Part shown: piece by piece, positions 19,054-27,467 of the stretch
Layout of the letters: every line of letters begins with the position of its first letter
Numbering within the stretch: the first letter of the stretch is position 1
Origin: Halovenus salina
GTDB lineage: Archaea; Halobacteriota; Halobacteria; Halobacteriales; Haloarculaceae
Direction: 5' to 3'
Length of the DNA stretch: 64,000 nt
Assembly: GCF_026410925.1 (NCBI RefSeq)
Contig: NZ_CP112972.1
Location: forward strand, 124,001-188,000
Made by a program: the position numbers and the translations under genes
The notes under the pieces: generated by a model
The model's input: the letters and a program-made list of their open reading frames with translations, nothing else
The model's database searches: none
Told to the model about the DNA's origin: nothing

Positions 19054-19286
19054 ATCACGACACCACTATAATTGTCTCTACTGCTGGGTGTGTGGTAAAA
19101 CTACGCCACAGTATGCGGTGCCAACGAAGCATAAAACGGCAGAATCACCCCTTCTCGGGTATTCCCGAGCCGTAACATACCAATATTTGACTGCTCTGTA
19201 GAATCTCTCTACCCAAGTGGTGAATTGATATATCTGAACCTCGGTAGACTGTCGAGTGATTAATACAGGGCGCGTATCTATCACAA

Positions 19287-19913
19287 TCAGTTTGGATCCT
19301 CATCGACATGCTCGCGACCGATTGCCGACGCCAGCGCCAGTAGATAGCCGAGTCCGTACTGCACCTCTGGATCGCGAAGCCCACGGACCAGACCGACGGG
19401 ACCGACCTGTTCCGGTGGTGCGTGCTCAGCGTCACCGAGACCCTCAAGTACCGTCTCAATGCCGTCGCGGACATCATCATCTGCAGCCGTCTGTGCGACC
19501 TCGCCGAGCGAGGCGCCAGTGCCGGCCAGTGAAGTGACCATTTCGTCGTCAAGCGCAGCGGTGGCCAGCGACCCGACTGCCGCAATCTCCGCCAGTTCGT
19601 CGAGCGTGCCACTTCGCTGGAGGACAAGCAGCGTCTCCAGGGCCTCCTGCAACTCGTCGCCGTTCTCACCGACCATTTCGGCCAGCGCGACAGTTTCGTC
19701 GGTCGCCAGTCCGTCTGCAGACTCGGCGAGCGTCGATCCGGTAGCGGAGAGTTCGCGGACCATCTCGTCGGAGAGTGCGCTCTCGCCCAGCGAGAGCACG
19801 TCCAGCAGTTCGTTGACCGCGTCGAGGTGTTCCATAAACTCGGCCACCGCTTCGGGATTTTGTTCAATCGCTGCCGCGAGGTCGGTTTGCGCGCCTCCTG
19901 ATTCGTCGGACAT
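19287..19913 (-). CDS. DUF1641 protein of a sulfide-oxidation operon
   Basis: A 208-residue acidic helical protein that matches my recollection of DUF1641, which commonly neighbours SQR-like flavoproteins and TusA. It has two repeated halves, each with a run like ALSDEMVRELSATGSTLAE or ALDDEMVTSLAGTGASLGE, followed by a C-terminal GLVRGLRDPEVQYGLGYLLALA block. No catalytic residues are evident, so a scaffold role is possible. It starts 2 bases after the end of the SQR-like gene on the same strand. Confidence 0.82.
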   Translation of the reverse strand: MSDESGGAQTDLAAAIEQNPEAVAEFMEHLDAVNELLDVLSLGESALSDEMVRELSATGSTLAESADGLATDETVALAEMVGENGDELQEALETLLVLQRSGTLDELAEIAAVGSLATAALDDEMVTSLAGTGASLGEVAQTAADDDVRDGIETVLEGLGDAEHAPPEQVGPVGLVRGLRDPEVQYGLGYLLALASAIGREHVDEDPN

Positions 19914-19915
19914 GG

Positions 19916-21061
19916 TTAGAGTAACCCTCGTGCGGTGAGCCAGTAGGCCTCGTTGTACGCCAGTTTCGACCAGTGGAGCTTTTCGGAGGGCGGTACCGGC
20001 GACGGCGCGTTCTCGTAGTCGAACTCGACGAACGACGCTTCGTCCATTCCAGTCTCGATAAAACAGAGCGTCTTCCCGTCGTACGTCGCGGTGGGTGGTC
20101 TACCCCGGACCTTACTGGCGAGGCGCTGTCCGACGACACCAGCCTGATAGTGGGCAACGCTACCCGCGTTAGGGACGCCAGTGTCGGCGGTGTCACCGAC
20201 CGCGTACACGTCGTCGGCCGCCTCGGCTTCGAGCGTGTGCCGGTCGACGTCAACCCAGCCCTCGTCGCCGAGTCCCGCATCCTCGATCAGGTCGACACCA
20301 CGGTGGGGTGGGATTGAAACAAAGAGATCGTAATCGAGCGTGGTACCCTCCATCGAGGTTATCGTTTGGGCTTCGGGATCGACCGCCTCGGCATTGAAGA
20401 ACGTCTCGACTTGGATGGCGCGTTTGGCCATGATGGGACGGGCCCACTCGGCGATATGTGGGTTGCCGTGGACGCGCTGGATCGGATAAGTGTACGTGAC
20501 CTCGATGTCCTCGCGGAGTCCACGCTCGCGGAACCAGTCGTCGATCATGAAAACGAACTCCAGCGGTGCTGCCGGGCACATGTGGGGTGTTCCGATGACG
20601 CTCAAAACGAGGTTGCCCTCGGTAAACGTCAGTAGTTCGTCTCGCAGGTCAATGGCCCCTGACTCGCTATAGTAGTCGTGGCCGCCCTCTGCTAGGCCCG
20701 GTATCTGGTCTGGTTCCAGTGTCGATCCCGTCGCCAGCACCAGGTAGTCGTATTTGATCGGGCTAGCGTTGTCGTCGATTCGGAGCGTCTTTTTGTCAGT
20801 GTCGATGCCTGCCACGCGGTCGATCCGAAGGTCGATAGCATCGTCTACGAGTTCGTCGAGCGGGCGGCGACCGTCGTCGGGTTCGCGCTGGTCAAATGGC
20901 ACGTACAGCCAGACTGGCTTGTAGACGTGGTCGGGCCCGTCGTTGATAAGCGTGACACGGACTGCACCAGTGTCGAGTTCGCGTTCGAGTCGGTCGGCGA
21001 GGTCGTTCGCGAGGACAGCCCCACCAGTGCCGCCACCGACGATAACGACGTGTTCGGTCAT
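19916..21061 (-). CDS. SQR-like FAD-dependent sulfide:quinone oxidoreductase family protein
   Basis: A 381-residue flavoprotein of the FCSD/SQR family. The FAD Rossmann motif is VVIVGGGTGGAVLAND at the N-terminus, YDYLVLATGS is the second dinucleotide region and VYAVGDTAD is the C-terminal FAD-binding motif. Only two cysteines occur, Cys162 in PHMCPAAP and Cys333 in TLCFIETG. Their spacing resembles the redox-active pair of SQR. The C-terminus (KLHWSKLAYNEAYWLT) could associate with the membrane. Oxidation of sulfide or a persulfide carried by TusA is inferred. A quinone acceptor is likely but not shown. Confidence 0.87.
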   Translation of the reverse strand: MTEHVVIVGGGTGGAVLANDLADRLERELDTGAVRVTLINDGPDHVYKPVWLYVPFDQREPDDGRRPLDELVDDAIDLRIDRVAGIDTDKKTLRIDDNASPIKYDYLVLATGSTLEPDQIPGLAEGGHDYYSESGAIDLRDELLTFTEGNLVLSVIGTPHMCPAAPLEFVFMIDDWFRERGLREDIEVTYTYPIQRVHGNPHIAEWARPIMAKRAIQVETFFNAEAVDPEAQTITSMEGTTLDYDLFVSIPPHRGVDLIEDAGLGDEGWVDVDRHTLEAEAADDVYAVGDTADTGVPNAGSVAHYQAGVVGQRLASKVRGRPPTATYDGKTLCFIETGMDEASFVEFDYENAPSPVPPSEKLHWSKLAYNEAYWLTARGLL

Positions 21062-21294
21062 GTCTTTTGTACGTAGAACTCGGTGTGATTGTCGTGTTCT
21101 TCGACTGCTAGCAGTTCGTTGCCGGCCTCTTCAGCCCACTCAGGAACGTCGGTGAGCGACTGTTCGTTGTCACTCAGGAGTTTGACGACGTCACCGGAGT
21201 CCGCACTTCGGATCTTCCCGATGAGGTCCATTAGCGGGCCGGGACAGGCTGCGCCGCGGGCGTCGACTGTCTGGTCAGGTTCGATGTCTGTCAT
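21058..21294 (-). CDS. TusA-family sulfurtransferase
   Basis: A 78-residue TusA/SirA fold protein. The catalytic motif is AACPGPLMDLIGKI with the single persulfide-carrying Cys in C-P-x-P. Such proteins pass sulfur as a persulfide. It is the first gene of the operon with the SQR-like flavoprotein, which it overlaps by ATGA, and the DUF1641 gene. The association suggests sulfur trafficking between TusA and the flavoprotein rather than tRNA thiolation. Confidence 0.92.
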   Translation of the reverse strand: MTDIEPDQTVDARGAACPGPLMDLIGKIRSADSGDVVKLLSDNEQSLTDVPEWAEEAGNELLAVEEHDNHTEFYVQKT

Positions 21295-21932
21295 TAATTT
21301 CTCACAGGCCTCTATTGTCTCTCCTTTGTAATAGTATTGTGTGGCTGTTCCAAGAATGTAGTAATCGGGTAGCTGGCACTACGCAGTCAAAGATGCCCAC
21401 GCTGCCGGCAGCTCCGTGTAAATCACTGCGCTATCGAAGAGCGTGCCGGAACTGATGGAGACTTGGTTATTGATGCTCATGTTGGCATGCCGGCCGTCTC
21501 GTATCGAATCGCGGATGGCGACATCCAACCACAGGACTCCCAAGATATTCTGTCAGTCGTGGTAGAGACTATCTTTGCTGGCGGCGACATTTACCAGTGT
21601 GACACGTGGTGAAACTGACGATAACGACGTACCTGAGGACTCAGTTGTCAAAGTCACATTTGATTGTCCTCCGATTAGTTTGCATCTGCTATTTTGGTTT
21701 GTCAATAGAGAAAATTGCTAATTTTCGTATTCATACTCTGAATAGGCGTCATACCACGGCTAGGTGGAGGAGAATGTCAACTCAACTGCTGATACTGTGA
21801 CTTATATTTTCCACGGGTGCCTTGACAAAGATTGGATAGACCAACGTCGAGGCTTTCTATGACACACTCTCTGTCAGCTGCTGTCGAGATGGAAGCGAAA
21901 GCTCCTATAAACGACCACACCCAGAACAGGAC
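21295..21932 (+). other. 638-base intergenic island, possible decayed ORF
   Basis: No convincing gene. From about 21373 to 21612 a plus-strand frame is open for about 80 codons and reads as protein-like (VIDAHVGMPAVSYRIADGD). Its only good ATG is internal at 21487, leaving 41 residues, and I do not recognise a family. The rest (21610-21850) is AT rich with a TATA-like TTATATTTT near 21803 and no downstream start. The TusA promoter lies at the left end and that of the phosphoesterase at the right end. Confidence 0.4.
21904..21911 (+). promoter_or_regulatory. TATA box of the metallophosphoesterase gene
   Basis: CCTATAAA lies about 26 bases before the GTG at 21933, the spacing expected for a leaderless haloarchaeal transcript. 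This supports GTG 21933 as start rather than the ATG at 21963, which would cut off the first metal-binding motif. Confidence 0.55.
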
Positions 21933-22718
21933 GTGACGACGGTCGCCATTCTCACGGATGTGCACATGCGTGAAGACCAGCAGACAGCCGTGACAGAGAC
22001 ACTCCAGACCATCCGTGGGAGGCTGGAACAGGAAGACCCCGAACACGTCTTCGTGCTCGGCGATCTTATTCAGGACAGCGACAACTCGGCAACCGACAGA
22101 GACCAGATTGCCCGCGTCGCCGACCTCCTTGACGGGGTTTCGGTGACATACCTGCTCGGCAACCACGACACAGTCACGCTCTCGCGGACAGAAATCGCCG
22201 ATCTCCTTGGTCAGTCTACGTTCCGTGGCAGCCGCGACGTGGCTGGGACACAGTTCGTCTACCTGGACACACAGCGGTCCGACCACAGAGTCCTCGGCGA
22301 ACTCGGCAGAGACCAACGCGAGTGGCTCGCCGAGACCGTACAGCCAGGGGCTGTCGTCCTCCTGCATCACCCGGTCGGGCCGTTTCCGATCCAAGAGAAC
22401 CACTGGTTCTGGGACGCGCCCGCCAGGGCGTTCCTGGGCGACCAGCAGGCGACACTCGACACAATCTGTCCCGCGGCCAGAGCGACCGTCAGCGGGCACA
22501 TCCACCAGACCTCGGCGGTCCGGCATCGGGACGTGGCACATCTCTCGGTCAACGCCATCAGCAAGGAACACCCCGACCGACCGGTTTCGGGACACTGGGC
22601 ACTGCTCGACCTCGACCGCCCGCTGACGGCCGAACTGTTCACCGGCGATGCTCACCGACAGACCGTTCGTCTGGCGTCACTCGAGGATATCGAGCACGTC
22701 ACGCGGGGAGTCGAGTGA
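21933..22718 (+). CDS. Calcineurin-like metallophosphoesterase
   Basis: A 261-residue enzyme of the Icc/CpdA type. The metal-binding blocks are in order: TDVH (residues 8-11), GDLIQDSDN, GNHDT, LLHHPVGPF and SGHIHQT. The substrate is unknown; cyclic nucleotides, phosphodiesters or nucleotides are possible. The last 42 bases overlap the 3' end of the convergent HAD gene, so the two mRNAs would be complementary at their ends. Confidence 0.9.
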   Translation: MTTVAILTDVHMREDQQTAVTETLQTIRGRLEQEDPEHVFVLGDLIQDSDNSATDRDQIARVADLLDGVSVTYLLGNHDTVTLSRTEIADLLGQSTFRGSRDVAGTQFVYLDTQRSDHRVLGELGRDQREWLAETVQPGAVVLLHHPVGPFPIQENHWFWDAPARAFLGDQQATLDTICPAARATVSGHIHQTSAVRHRDVAHLSVNAISKEHPDRPVSGHWALLDLDRPLTAELFTGDAHRQTVRLASLEDIEHVTRGVE

Positions 22719-23345
22719 GTACTCCGGTACCGGCTCGGGCTCGTCCGTTCCGTCAGCGAGCCAGGCGGCGGTCATCCCGGTGTTGTGAGCGCCTGCAACA
22801 TCTGCCCCGAGGCTGTTGCCGACGTAGATTGCCCGCTCTGGCGGCGTCTCGATTGTCGACAGCGCCATCTCGAATGGCTCAGGGCTGGGCTTGGCAGGAG
22901 CGTCGTAGCCCGCGTGGACGACCGTCTCGAAGCAGTCGACGCCCAGGGAATCGAGCTTCTGGGACTGCATCTCTGGATCACCGTTGGTGACTGCGGCGAG
23001 GGGGTATGAGCCGTCGAGCGCGTCGAGGGTCTTGCGTGCGCCGTCGAGAAAGCGAACACGGGTGTGGTCACGCTCGGCGGCGTAGGCAGCGGCCACCTCA
23101 CGCGCCAGTTCTATGTCACGGTCTTTCTCGCGGGCGATGTCGACAAAGCAGTGCTCGCGGTGGTCTAGGACGCTGTCGCTGCTCTCGAGGAACTCCTCGT
23201 ATCGTGAGATGTACTCCGTAGCAGTGAAAAACTGGTCGACACCGGCACGCTCGAACGCGAGCGGGAGTAGGTCTGCAGTCGTCCGCTCGTACTCACAGAT
23301 GGTACCGTCGATATCGAAGACGAGCGCGTCAACCGAATCTGTCAT
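22677..23345 (-). CDS. HAD-superfamily phosphatase (phosphoglycolate-phosphatase-like)
   Basis: A 222-residue HAD hydrolase with all four motifs: VFDIDGT with both Asp residues, VTNGD, the Lys in AKPSPEPF, and YVGNSLGADVAGAHNTG. The cap is helical. Unlike the HAD protein at 2308, the DxD is intact, so it should be a phosphatase. The substrate is not predictable from sequence. It converges with and overlaps the phosphoesterase gene by 42 bases. Confidence 0.9.
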   Translation of the reverse strand: MTDSVDALVFDIDGTICEYERTTADLLPLAFERAGVDQFFTATEYISRYEEFLESSDSVLDHREHCFVDIAREKDRDIELAREVAAAYAAERDHTRVRFLDGARKTLDALDGSYPLAAVTNGDPEMQSQKLDSLGVDCFETVVHAGYDAPAKPSPEPFEMALSTIETPPERAIYVGNSLGADVAGAHNTGMTAAWLADGTDEPEPVPEYSLDSPRDVLDILE

Positions 23346-23397
23346 CGCATAACCGTACGACGAGCGTCCACAAAAGCAAACCGAGAGTCGCGTACTC

Positions 23398-23405
23398 TTA
23401 TATAT
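23398..23405 (+). promoter_or_regulatory. TATA box of the Bat-like regulator gene
   Basis: TTATATAT is about 22-26 bases before the ATG at 23424, consistent with leaderless transcription. It also supports ATG 23424 over the internal ATG at 23430. Confidence 0.6.
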
Positions 23406-23423
23406 CTGATCCTACAACTATCG

Positions 23424-24080
23424 ATGTCGATGCGCTACGCGACCGTCATCCTCGACCAGGACGAGCGAGCCTTTCACCCCATTGCACACAAACTTGACTC
23501 CGAACCCGCGATTCAGCGCAAAGCAATCCACTCAATCAAGCTTGTCGACGACGACACGATTGCGCTGCTGGGCGAGATAGAGGGAGATCTCGACAGATAC
23601 CGAGAAATTATGAATGCCTCGTCCGTGGTCGAGGGCTTCACCATCTCGGGCGACAAGTCCGGATACGTCTACAGCCACTTCGAGGCATCACCGCAGACAC
23701 GCGAGATGCTCGAACGGCGGGAGGCCGGCGACTTCCTCATCGAGATGCCGATCAAGTATACGACTGACGGCGCACGAAAGTTCACGCTCATCGGGACCGA
23801 GGAGTCACTACTGGAGTTGACTGAGCTGTTCGAAATTGGCGACACAAACATCGAACTCGTCTCTATGGGGCCGTACTCTCCGGAGTCTCGGGGCGTCTTC
23901 AGCGATCTGACCGACCGACAGCGCGAGATACTCGAAACCGCACTCCAGATGGGGTACTACGAGAACCCCCGCGAAACGACTCTCGAAGAGATTGCATCGA
24001 AACTGAATCTTGACCACGGGACGGTGGGGCAACACATCCGGTCGATTGAGGCGAAAGTCTTCAGCAAGTACGTCCCGTAG
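23424..24080 (+). CDS. HTH_10 (Bat-type) transcriptional regulator
   Basis: A 218-residue haloarchaeal regulator. The N-terminal about 150 residues are a sensor-like domain without a named motif. The C-terminal HTH_10 domain has LTDRQREILETALQMGYYENPRETTLEEIASKL-type sequence, followed by the recognition region LDHGTVGQHIRSIEAKVF. This family includes the bacterio-opsin activator Bat. It lies upstream of the RND exporter, which has its own promoter, so regulation of that gene is possible but unproven. Confidence 0.9.
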   Translation: MSMRYATVILDQDERAFHPIAHKLDSEPAIQRKAIHSIKLVDDDTIALLGEIEGDLDRYREIMNASSVVEGFTISGDKSGYVYSHFEASPQTREMLERREAGDFLIEMPIKYTTDGARKFTLIGTEESLLELTELFEIGDTNIELVSMGPYSPESRGVFSDLTDRQREILETALQMGYYENPRETTLEEIASKLNLDHGTVGQHIRSIEAKVFSKYVP

Positions 24081-24165
24081 CGAACCGGCCGCGAACACTC
24101 TTCGTCGGCGTCCCCGTGTTCGTTTGAATCCTCAGCGATAGACGTACGATAACTAATACCACGAG

Positions 24166-24280
24166 TATATAAACCCTACCCAGATGTGGCACGTCAGTCC
24201 GATAGCCACCGAACGGTATCGTCTAGGTGATGAGTGAGTACGATTCCACAGTCAGTGTGGTACTGCTGAGAACGGAGGTG
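24166..24280 (+). promoter_or_regulatory. Promoter, hairpin and strong ribosome-binding site of the RND gene
   Basis: TATATAAA at 24166-24173 predicts a start near 24195 and a leader of about 95 bases, long for this genome. The leader carries a perfect 5-bp stem CCACA-GTCAG-TGTGG (24246-24260). It ends with the near-perfect Shine-Dalgarno GGAGGTG (24274-24280), 8 bases before the GTG start. The hairpin next to the ribosome-binding site could modulate translation. Confidence 0.5.
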
Positions 24281-24288
24281 TATCGACG

Positions 24289-26829
24289 GTGAGCCGTCTC
24301 GACAGTGTTGTCGGCCTGATAACCGGTCGGCCGAAGACGGTTGTTGCTGTCTTTCTGGTGATGGTGGCGGTCGTCGGCACCGGGGCGGCGAACATTGAGG
24401 AGTCCCCGGAGATGGAACTATTCTCGGAGGATCCACCGGAGGTCCAGGCACAGGAGTACGTTCAAGAAGAGTTCACGCCGTACGAGGGGAACACCACCGA
24501 GCTGGTGGTGATGGTCCGCAACGAGTCGGGGAACGTCCTTACCAGGGACTCGTTGCTCGAATCGCTCCGGTATCAGCAGTCGTTGCGCAACAATGAGACG
24601 GTAAACGCGACGCTGCTCGACGGCAGTGCGGCCTTCGGCGTCGAGAATCTTGTCGCCGCGATGGCCATACAAAGAGAGCAGGAACCAACCGAGGGACCGC
24701 TGACGCGTGACGCGTTGCCCCCTCTCTCCGAGCAGATAGCCCAGCTCGAATCGATGAGCAAGGCGGAGGTCCGGGCGGTGATTACGGCGTTACTTGACCC
24801 CGGTGATAGCAGCGCCCTGAGTAACGCCGCGCTTAGCCTGTTACCACAGGATTACGAGCCAGGATCACCCGATGCCCACGGACGGATAACCGTGGTAACA
24901 TACCAGACAGAGGGGCTCGTCACCTCGGTTCCCGAGCTGTCCGAGACGGTCCGAGAGGGACAGCTCACAGCAGACGAGCTCGCCGAAGACACCACCCGTG
25001 ACGAGTACCGACTGTCGGGATACGGCCTCTCGCTGGTCGAAGAGCAGGCGTCGATAAGCGACAGCCTGAGCCTCGTCGGTCCGCTCGCGCTCCTGTTCGT
25101 CCTCGGGACGCTCGCGCTGGCGTACCGCGACATGCTCGATATCGCGCTCGGACTCGTCGGTATCCTGCTCGTGTTGGTCTGGACGTTCGGAATCATGGGC
25201 TGGCTCGGCATCGACTTCTCCATCATGATGATTGCGGCCCCGATACTGCTGATCGGCCTCTCGATTGACTACTCCATCCACGTTGTGATGCGCTACCGAG
25301 AGAATCGGGCAGGAAACGGCGTCGCCGAGGTGGATGCAGGAACCTCGGTGCGGGAAGCCATGCGCGAGACGTTGGTCGGACTGGGGCCGGCGCTCGTTCT
25401 CGTCACCGTCACGGCGATGCTCGGATTCCTCTCGACGCGGGTAAGCGGTGTCCCGACGCTCGTCGATTTCGGGGTCGTGACGGCTGCCGGCATCGTTGGA
25501 GCAGTCCTCGTCTTCGGTGCGTTTGTCCCCGCCTGCAAGGTCGAACTGGAGGAGTGGCTCGTGGCAAGAGGCCACGAACGACAGCACAGAGCTGTCGGCA
25601 CGACGGGCGCGATGGGGACTGCACTGCGGCGACTCGCCCGAGTCAGCTACCGGCGGCCGGTCGCAATCCTGGCTGTCGTTCTGGTCGTCAGCTCTCTGGG
25701 TGCAGCCGGCGCGACCCAGCTCGATACGAGCTTCTCGACCGAGGACTACATTGCGGAGGATGCTCCCGACTGGACACAGGAACTGCCCGGCTCGCTCGCA
25801 CCCGGTGAGTACGACCTCAGAGAGACGCGCGATATCCTCTATAGCTCGTTCCAGTCCCCAGACCAGCAGGTCCACATCGTCACAGAGGGTGAGATAACGG
25901 CAGCGACACTGAACCGCCTCGACGCAGCAGAACAGGATGCCGCCACCCGCGGGGTGACAGTCGACGGCCCGACGGGAGAGCCGGCTGTGGCCGGGCCGGT
26001 GAGTGCGATGCACACTGCCGCAGCGAGCAACGAGCAGTTCAATCGTACGCTCTCCGAGGCCGATACCGACGGTGACGGTGTCCCAGACCGGAACCTCGAC
26101 GGCCTCCTCGATAGCTTCTACGAGGCTGCCCCCGACCGAGCCGACGAGCTTCTTCACAGGACCGCAGATGGTTACGAGGGCGCACAGGTGACTGTCACCG
26201 TCGACGGCACTGCCGACCCCTCGGCCGTCGCCGACGAGATGCGTGAAATCGGCGACGTAGCTGAGGGAGGGGACAACACCGTGACCGGCGACGCAATCAC
26301 CAACGAACTCGTTCAGCGGCAGCTGGCGACGACGACAGCCGAGGGGCTGGCAGTGACGCTCCTGACTGTCCTCGTCGTCCTCGTGGTCACGTTCCGGTAC
26401 GCGCGCTCGGCGGCGAGTCTGGGCGCGCTGACACTCGCGCCCGTGCTCTTTGGGCTCACGTGGATTCTGGGCGCGATGTACCTCATCGACCTCCCGTTCA
26501 GCTTCGCCACCGCACTTATTGGGAGCATCGCCGTCGGGCTCGGCGTCGATTACGCCATCCACATGAGTGAGCGGTTCGGCCACGAAATCGACGAGCACGG
26601 TGACCCAGAGCGGGCACTCGAAGCGAGTGTCGTCGGAACCGGCGGTGCGCTGCTCGGAAGCGCCGCGACGACAGCGGGTGGCTTTGGCGTCCTCGCCTTC
26701 GCTATCCTGCCCGTGCTCCAACAGTTTGGCCTGCTCATCGCGATGACACTTGTCGCTGCGTTCATCGCGAGTGTCATCGCGTTACCGAGTCTGCTCGTCC
26801 TCTGGAGTCGCTGGGCCGGATACCAATAA
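24289..26829 (+). CDS. RND/MMPL-family exporter
   Basis: An 846-residue membrane protein with the two-repeat RND layout. Each half has one N-terminal membrane helix (residues about 17-33 and 455-475), a large outside loop, and a cluster of about five helices (about 265-420 and 690-845). Acidic transmembrane blocks GLSIDYSIHVVMRYRE and GLGVDYAIHMSERFGH mark the sterol-sensing-like proton relay. The second outside loop holds a Ca-binding-like stretch DTDGDGVPDRNLDG at about residue 592. Lipid or hydrophobic export is a family-level inference. Confidence 0.9.
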   Translation: MSRLDSVVGLITGRPKTVVAVFLVMVAVVGTGAANIEESPEMELFSEDPPEVQAQEYVQEEFTPYEGNTTELVVMVRNESGNVLTRDSLLESLRYQQSLRNNETVNATLLDGSAAFGVENLVAAMAIQREQEPTEGPLTRDALPPLSEQIAQLESMSKAEVRAVITALLDPGDSSALSNAALSLLPQDYEPGSPDAHGRITVVTYQTEGLVTSVPELSETVREGQLTADELAEDTTRDEYRLSGYGLSLVEEQASISDSLSLVGPLALLFVLGTLALAYRDMLDIALGLVGILLVLVWTFGIMGWLGIDFSIMMIAAPILLIGLSIDYSIHVVMRYRENRAGNGVAEVDAGTSVREAMRETLVGLGPALVLVTVTAMLGFLSTRVSGVPTLVDFGVVTAAGIVGAVLVFGAFVPACKVELEEWLVARGHERQHRAVGTTGAMGTALRRLARVSYRRPVAILAVVLVVSSLGAAGATQLDTSFSTEDYIAEDAPDWTQELPGSLAPGEYDLRETRDILYSSFQSPDQQVHIVTEGEITAATLNRLDAAEQDAATRGVTVDGPTGEPAVAGPVSAMHTAAASNEQFNRTLSEADTDGDGVPDRNLDGLLDSFYEAAPDRADELLHRTADGYEGAQVTVTVDGTADPSAVADEMREIGDVAEGGDNTVTGDAITNELVQRQLATTTAEGLAVTLLTVLVVLVVTFRYARSAASLGALTLAPVLFGLTWILGAMYLIDLPFSFATALIGSIAVGLGVDYAIHMSERFGHEIDEHGDPERALEASVVGTGGALLGSAATTAGGFGVLAFAILPVLQQFGLLIAMTLVAAFIASVIALPSLLVLWSRWAGYQ

Positions 26830-26839
26830 AAGTGGGCGT

Positions 26840-27352
26840 CTATCCGGTCGGCTGCTGTTGCACGTCGAGTGCGCCGGTGGGGACCAGTGCAGACACGCGG
26901 TCTGCGGTCATCGCGTCGATGAGTTCGTAGGGGTCGCCGCTGACACGGAGTGCCCCGAGCTGGGGGAGTTCCTCGGACACTTCGATGCTTGTTTCGGCGT
27001 CGAGTAGACCAGTGAGGTCCTCAATCGACTGTGCGATAATCTCCTGTTGTTGCTGGACGGCCTCTTGCTGGGTGACGTTGCCCGATTGAACCTCTTGCTG
27101 GAGGTCCGAGAGGGCTTGCTGATCGGGCTCTGCGACTATTCCAACCTCGCGGGTGTCACCCTCGCCGGTCTGGATACCGCTTTCGTCGCTGTCTCCGCCG
27201 TCCTCGCCGTCGTCACCATCGCTGCCATCGTCGCCGTCGTCGCCGTCGCTGTCCTGTGAGTCGAAAATGCCTGAACAGCCGGCGAGGAGGGCTGCGCCGC
27301 CGGTGCCGGCCGTTTGGAGGAGTCGTCGCCGCTTCGTCAATGGATCGTCCAT
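26840..27352 (-). CDS. Tat-exported lipoprotein of unknown function
   Basis: A 170-residue secreted protein. The N-terminus TKRRRLLQTAGTGGAALLAGC has a twin-arginine-like motif, a hydrophobic stretch and a lipobox LLAGC, the usual haloarchaeal Tat lipoprotein layout. A low-complexity Asp/Gly/Ser linker follows, then a folded part with a Gln-rich helix (SGNVTQQEAVQQQQEII) and a C-terminal part (LGALRVSGDPYELIDAMTADRVSALVPTG) that resembles nothing I know. The ATG at 27352 is required for the signal. It is divergent from metG, with 115 bases between. Confidence 0.85.
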   Translation of the reverse strand: MDDPLTKRRRLLQTAGTGGAALLAGCSGIFDSQDSDGDDGDDGSDGDDGEDGGDSDESGIQTGEGDTREVGIVAEPDQQALSDLQQEVQSGNVTQQEAVQQQQEIIAQSIEDLTGLLDAETSIEVSEELPQLGALRVSGDPYELIDAMTADRVSALVPTGALDVQQQPTG

Positions 27353-27436
27353 TCGTACGCATGGAAGGGTGCGGAGAGGAAAAAGGATTGTTACACGTTT
27401 TTCGCGGTTGTTGTTGCCCCTACTTCGAACCGGCCG

Positions 27437-27446
27437 TCTTTTTACA
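27437..27446 (+). promoter_or_regulatory. TATA region of metG
   Basis: TCTTTTTACA lies 22-31 bases upstream of the ATG at 27468, as expected for a leaderless message. The 115-base gap is shared with the divergent lipoprotein gene. Confidence 0.45.
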
Positions 27447-27467
27447 GCGGCTGTCCCACATTGTGGT

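Noticed and set aside
24865..26721. 618-codon minus-strand frame opposite the RND exporter
   Set aside because: Composition (many Arg, Cys, His) is not haloarchaeal protein-like, and the plus strand encodes a complete transporter.
27150..27260. Tandem repeat in the lipoprotein gene
   Set aside because: The GAC/GGC-rich stretch encodes an Asp/Gly/Ser linker. It is low complexity, not a CRISPR or regular DNA repeat.
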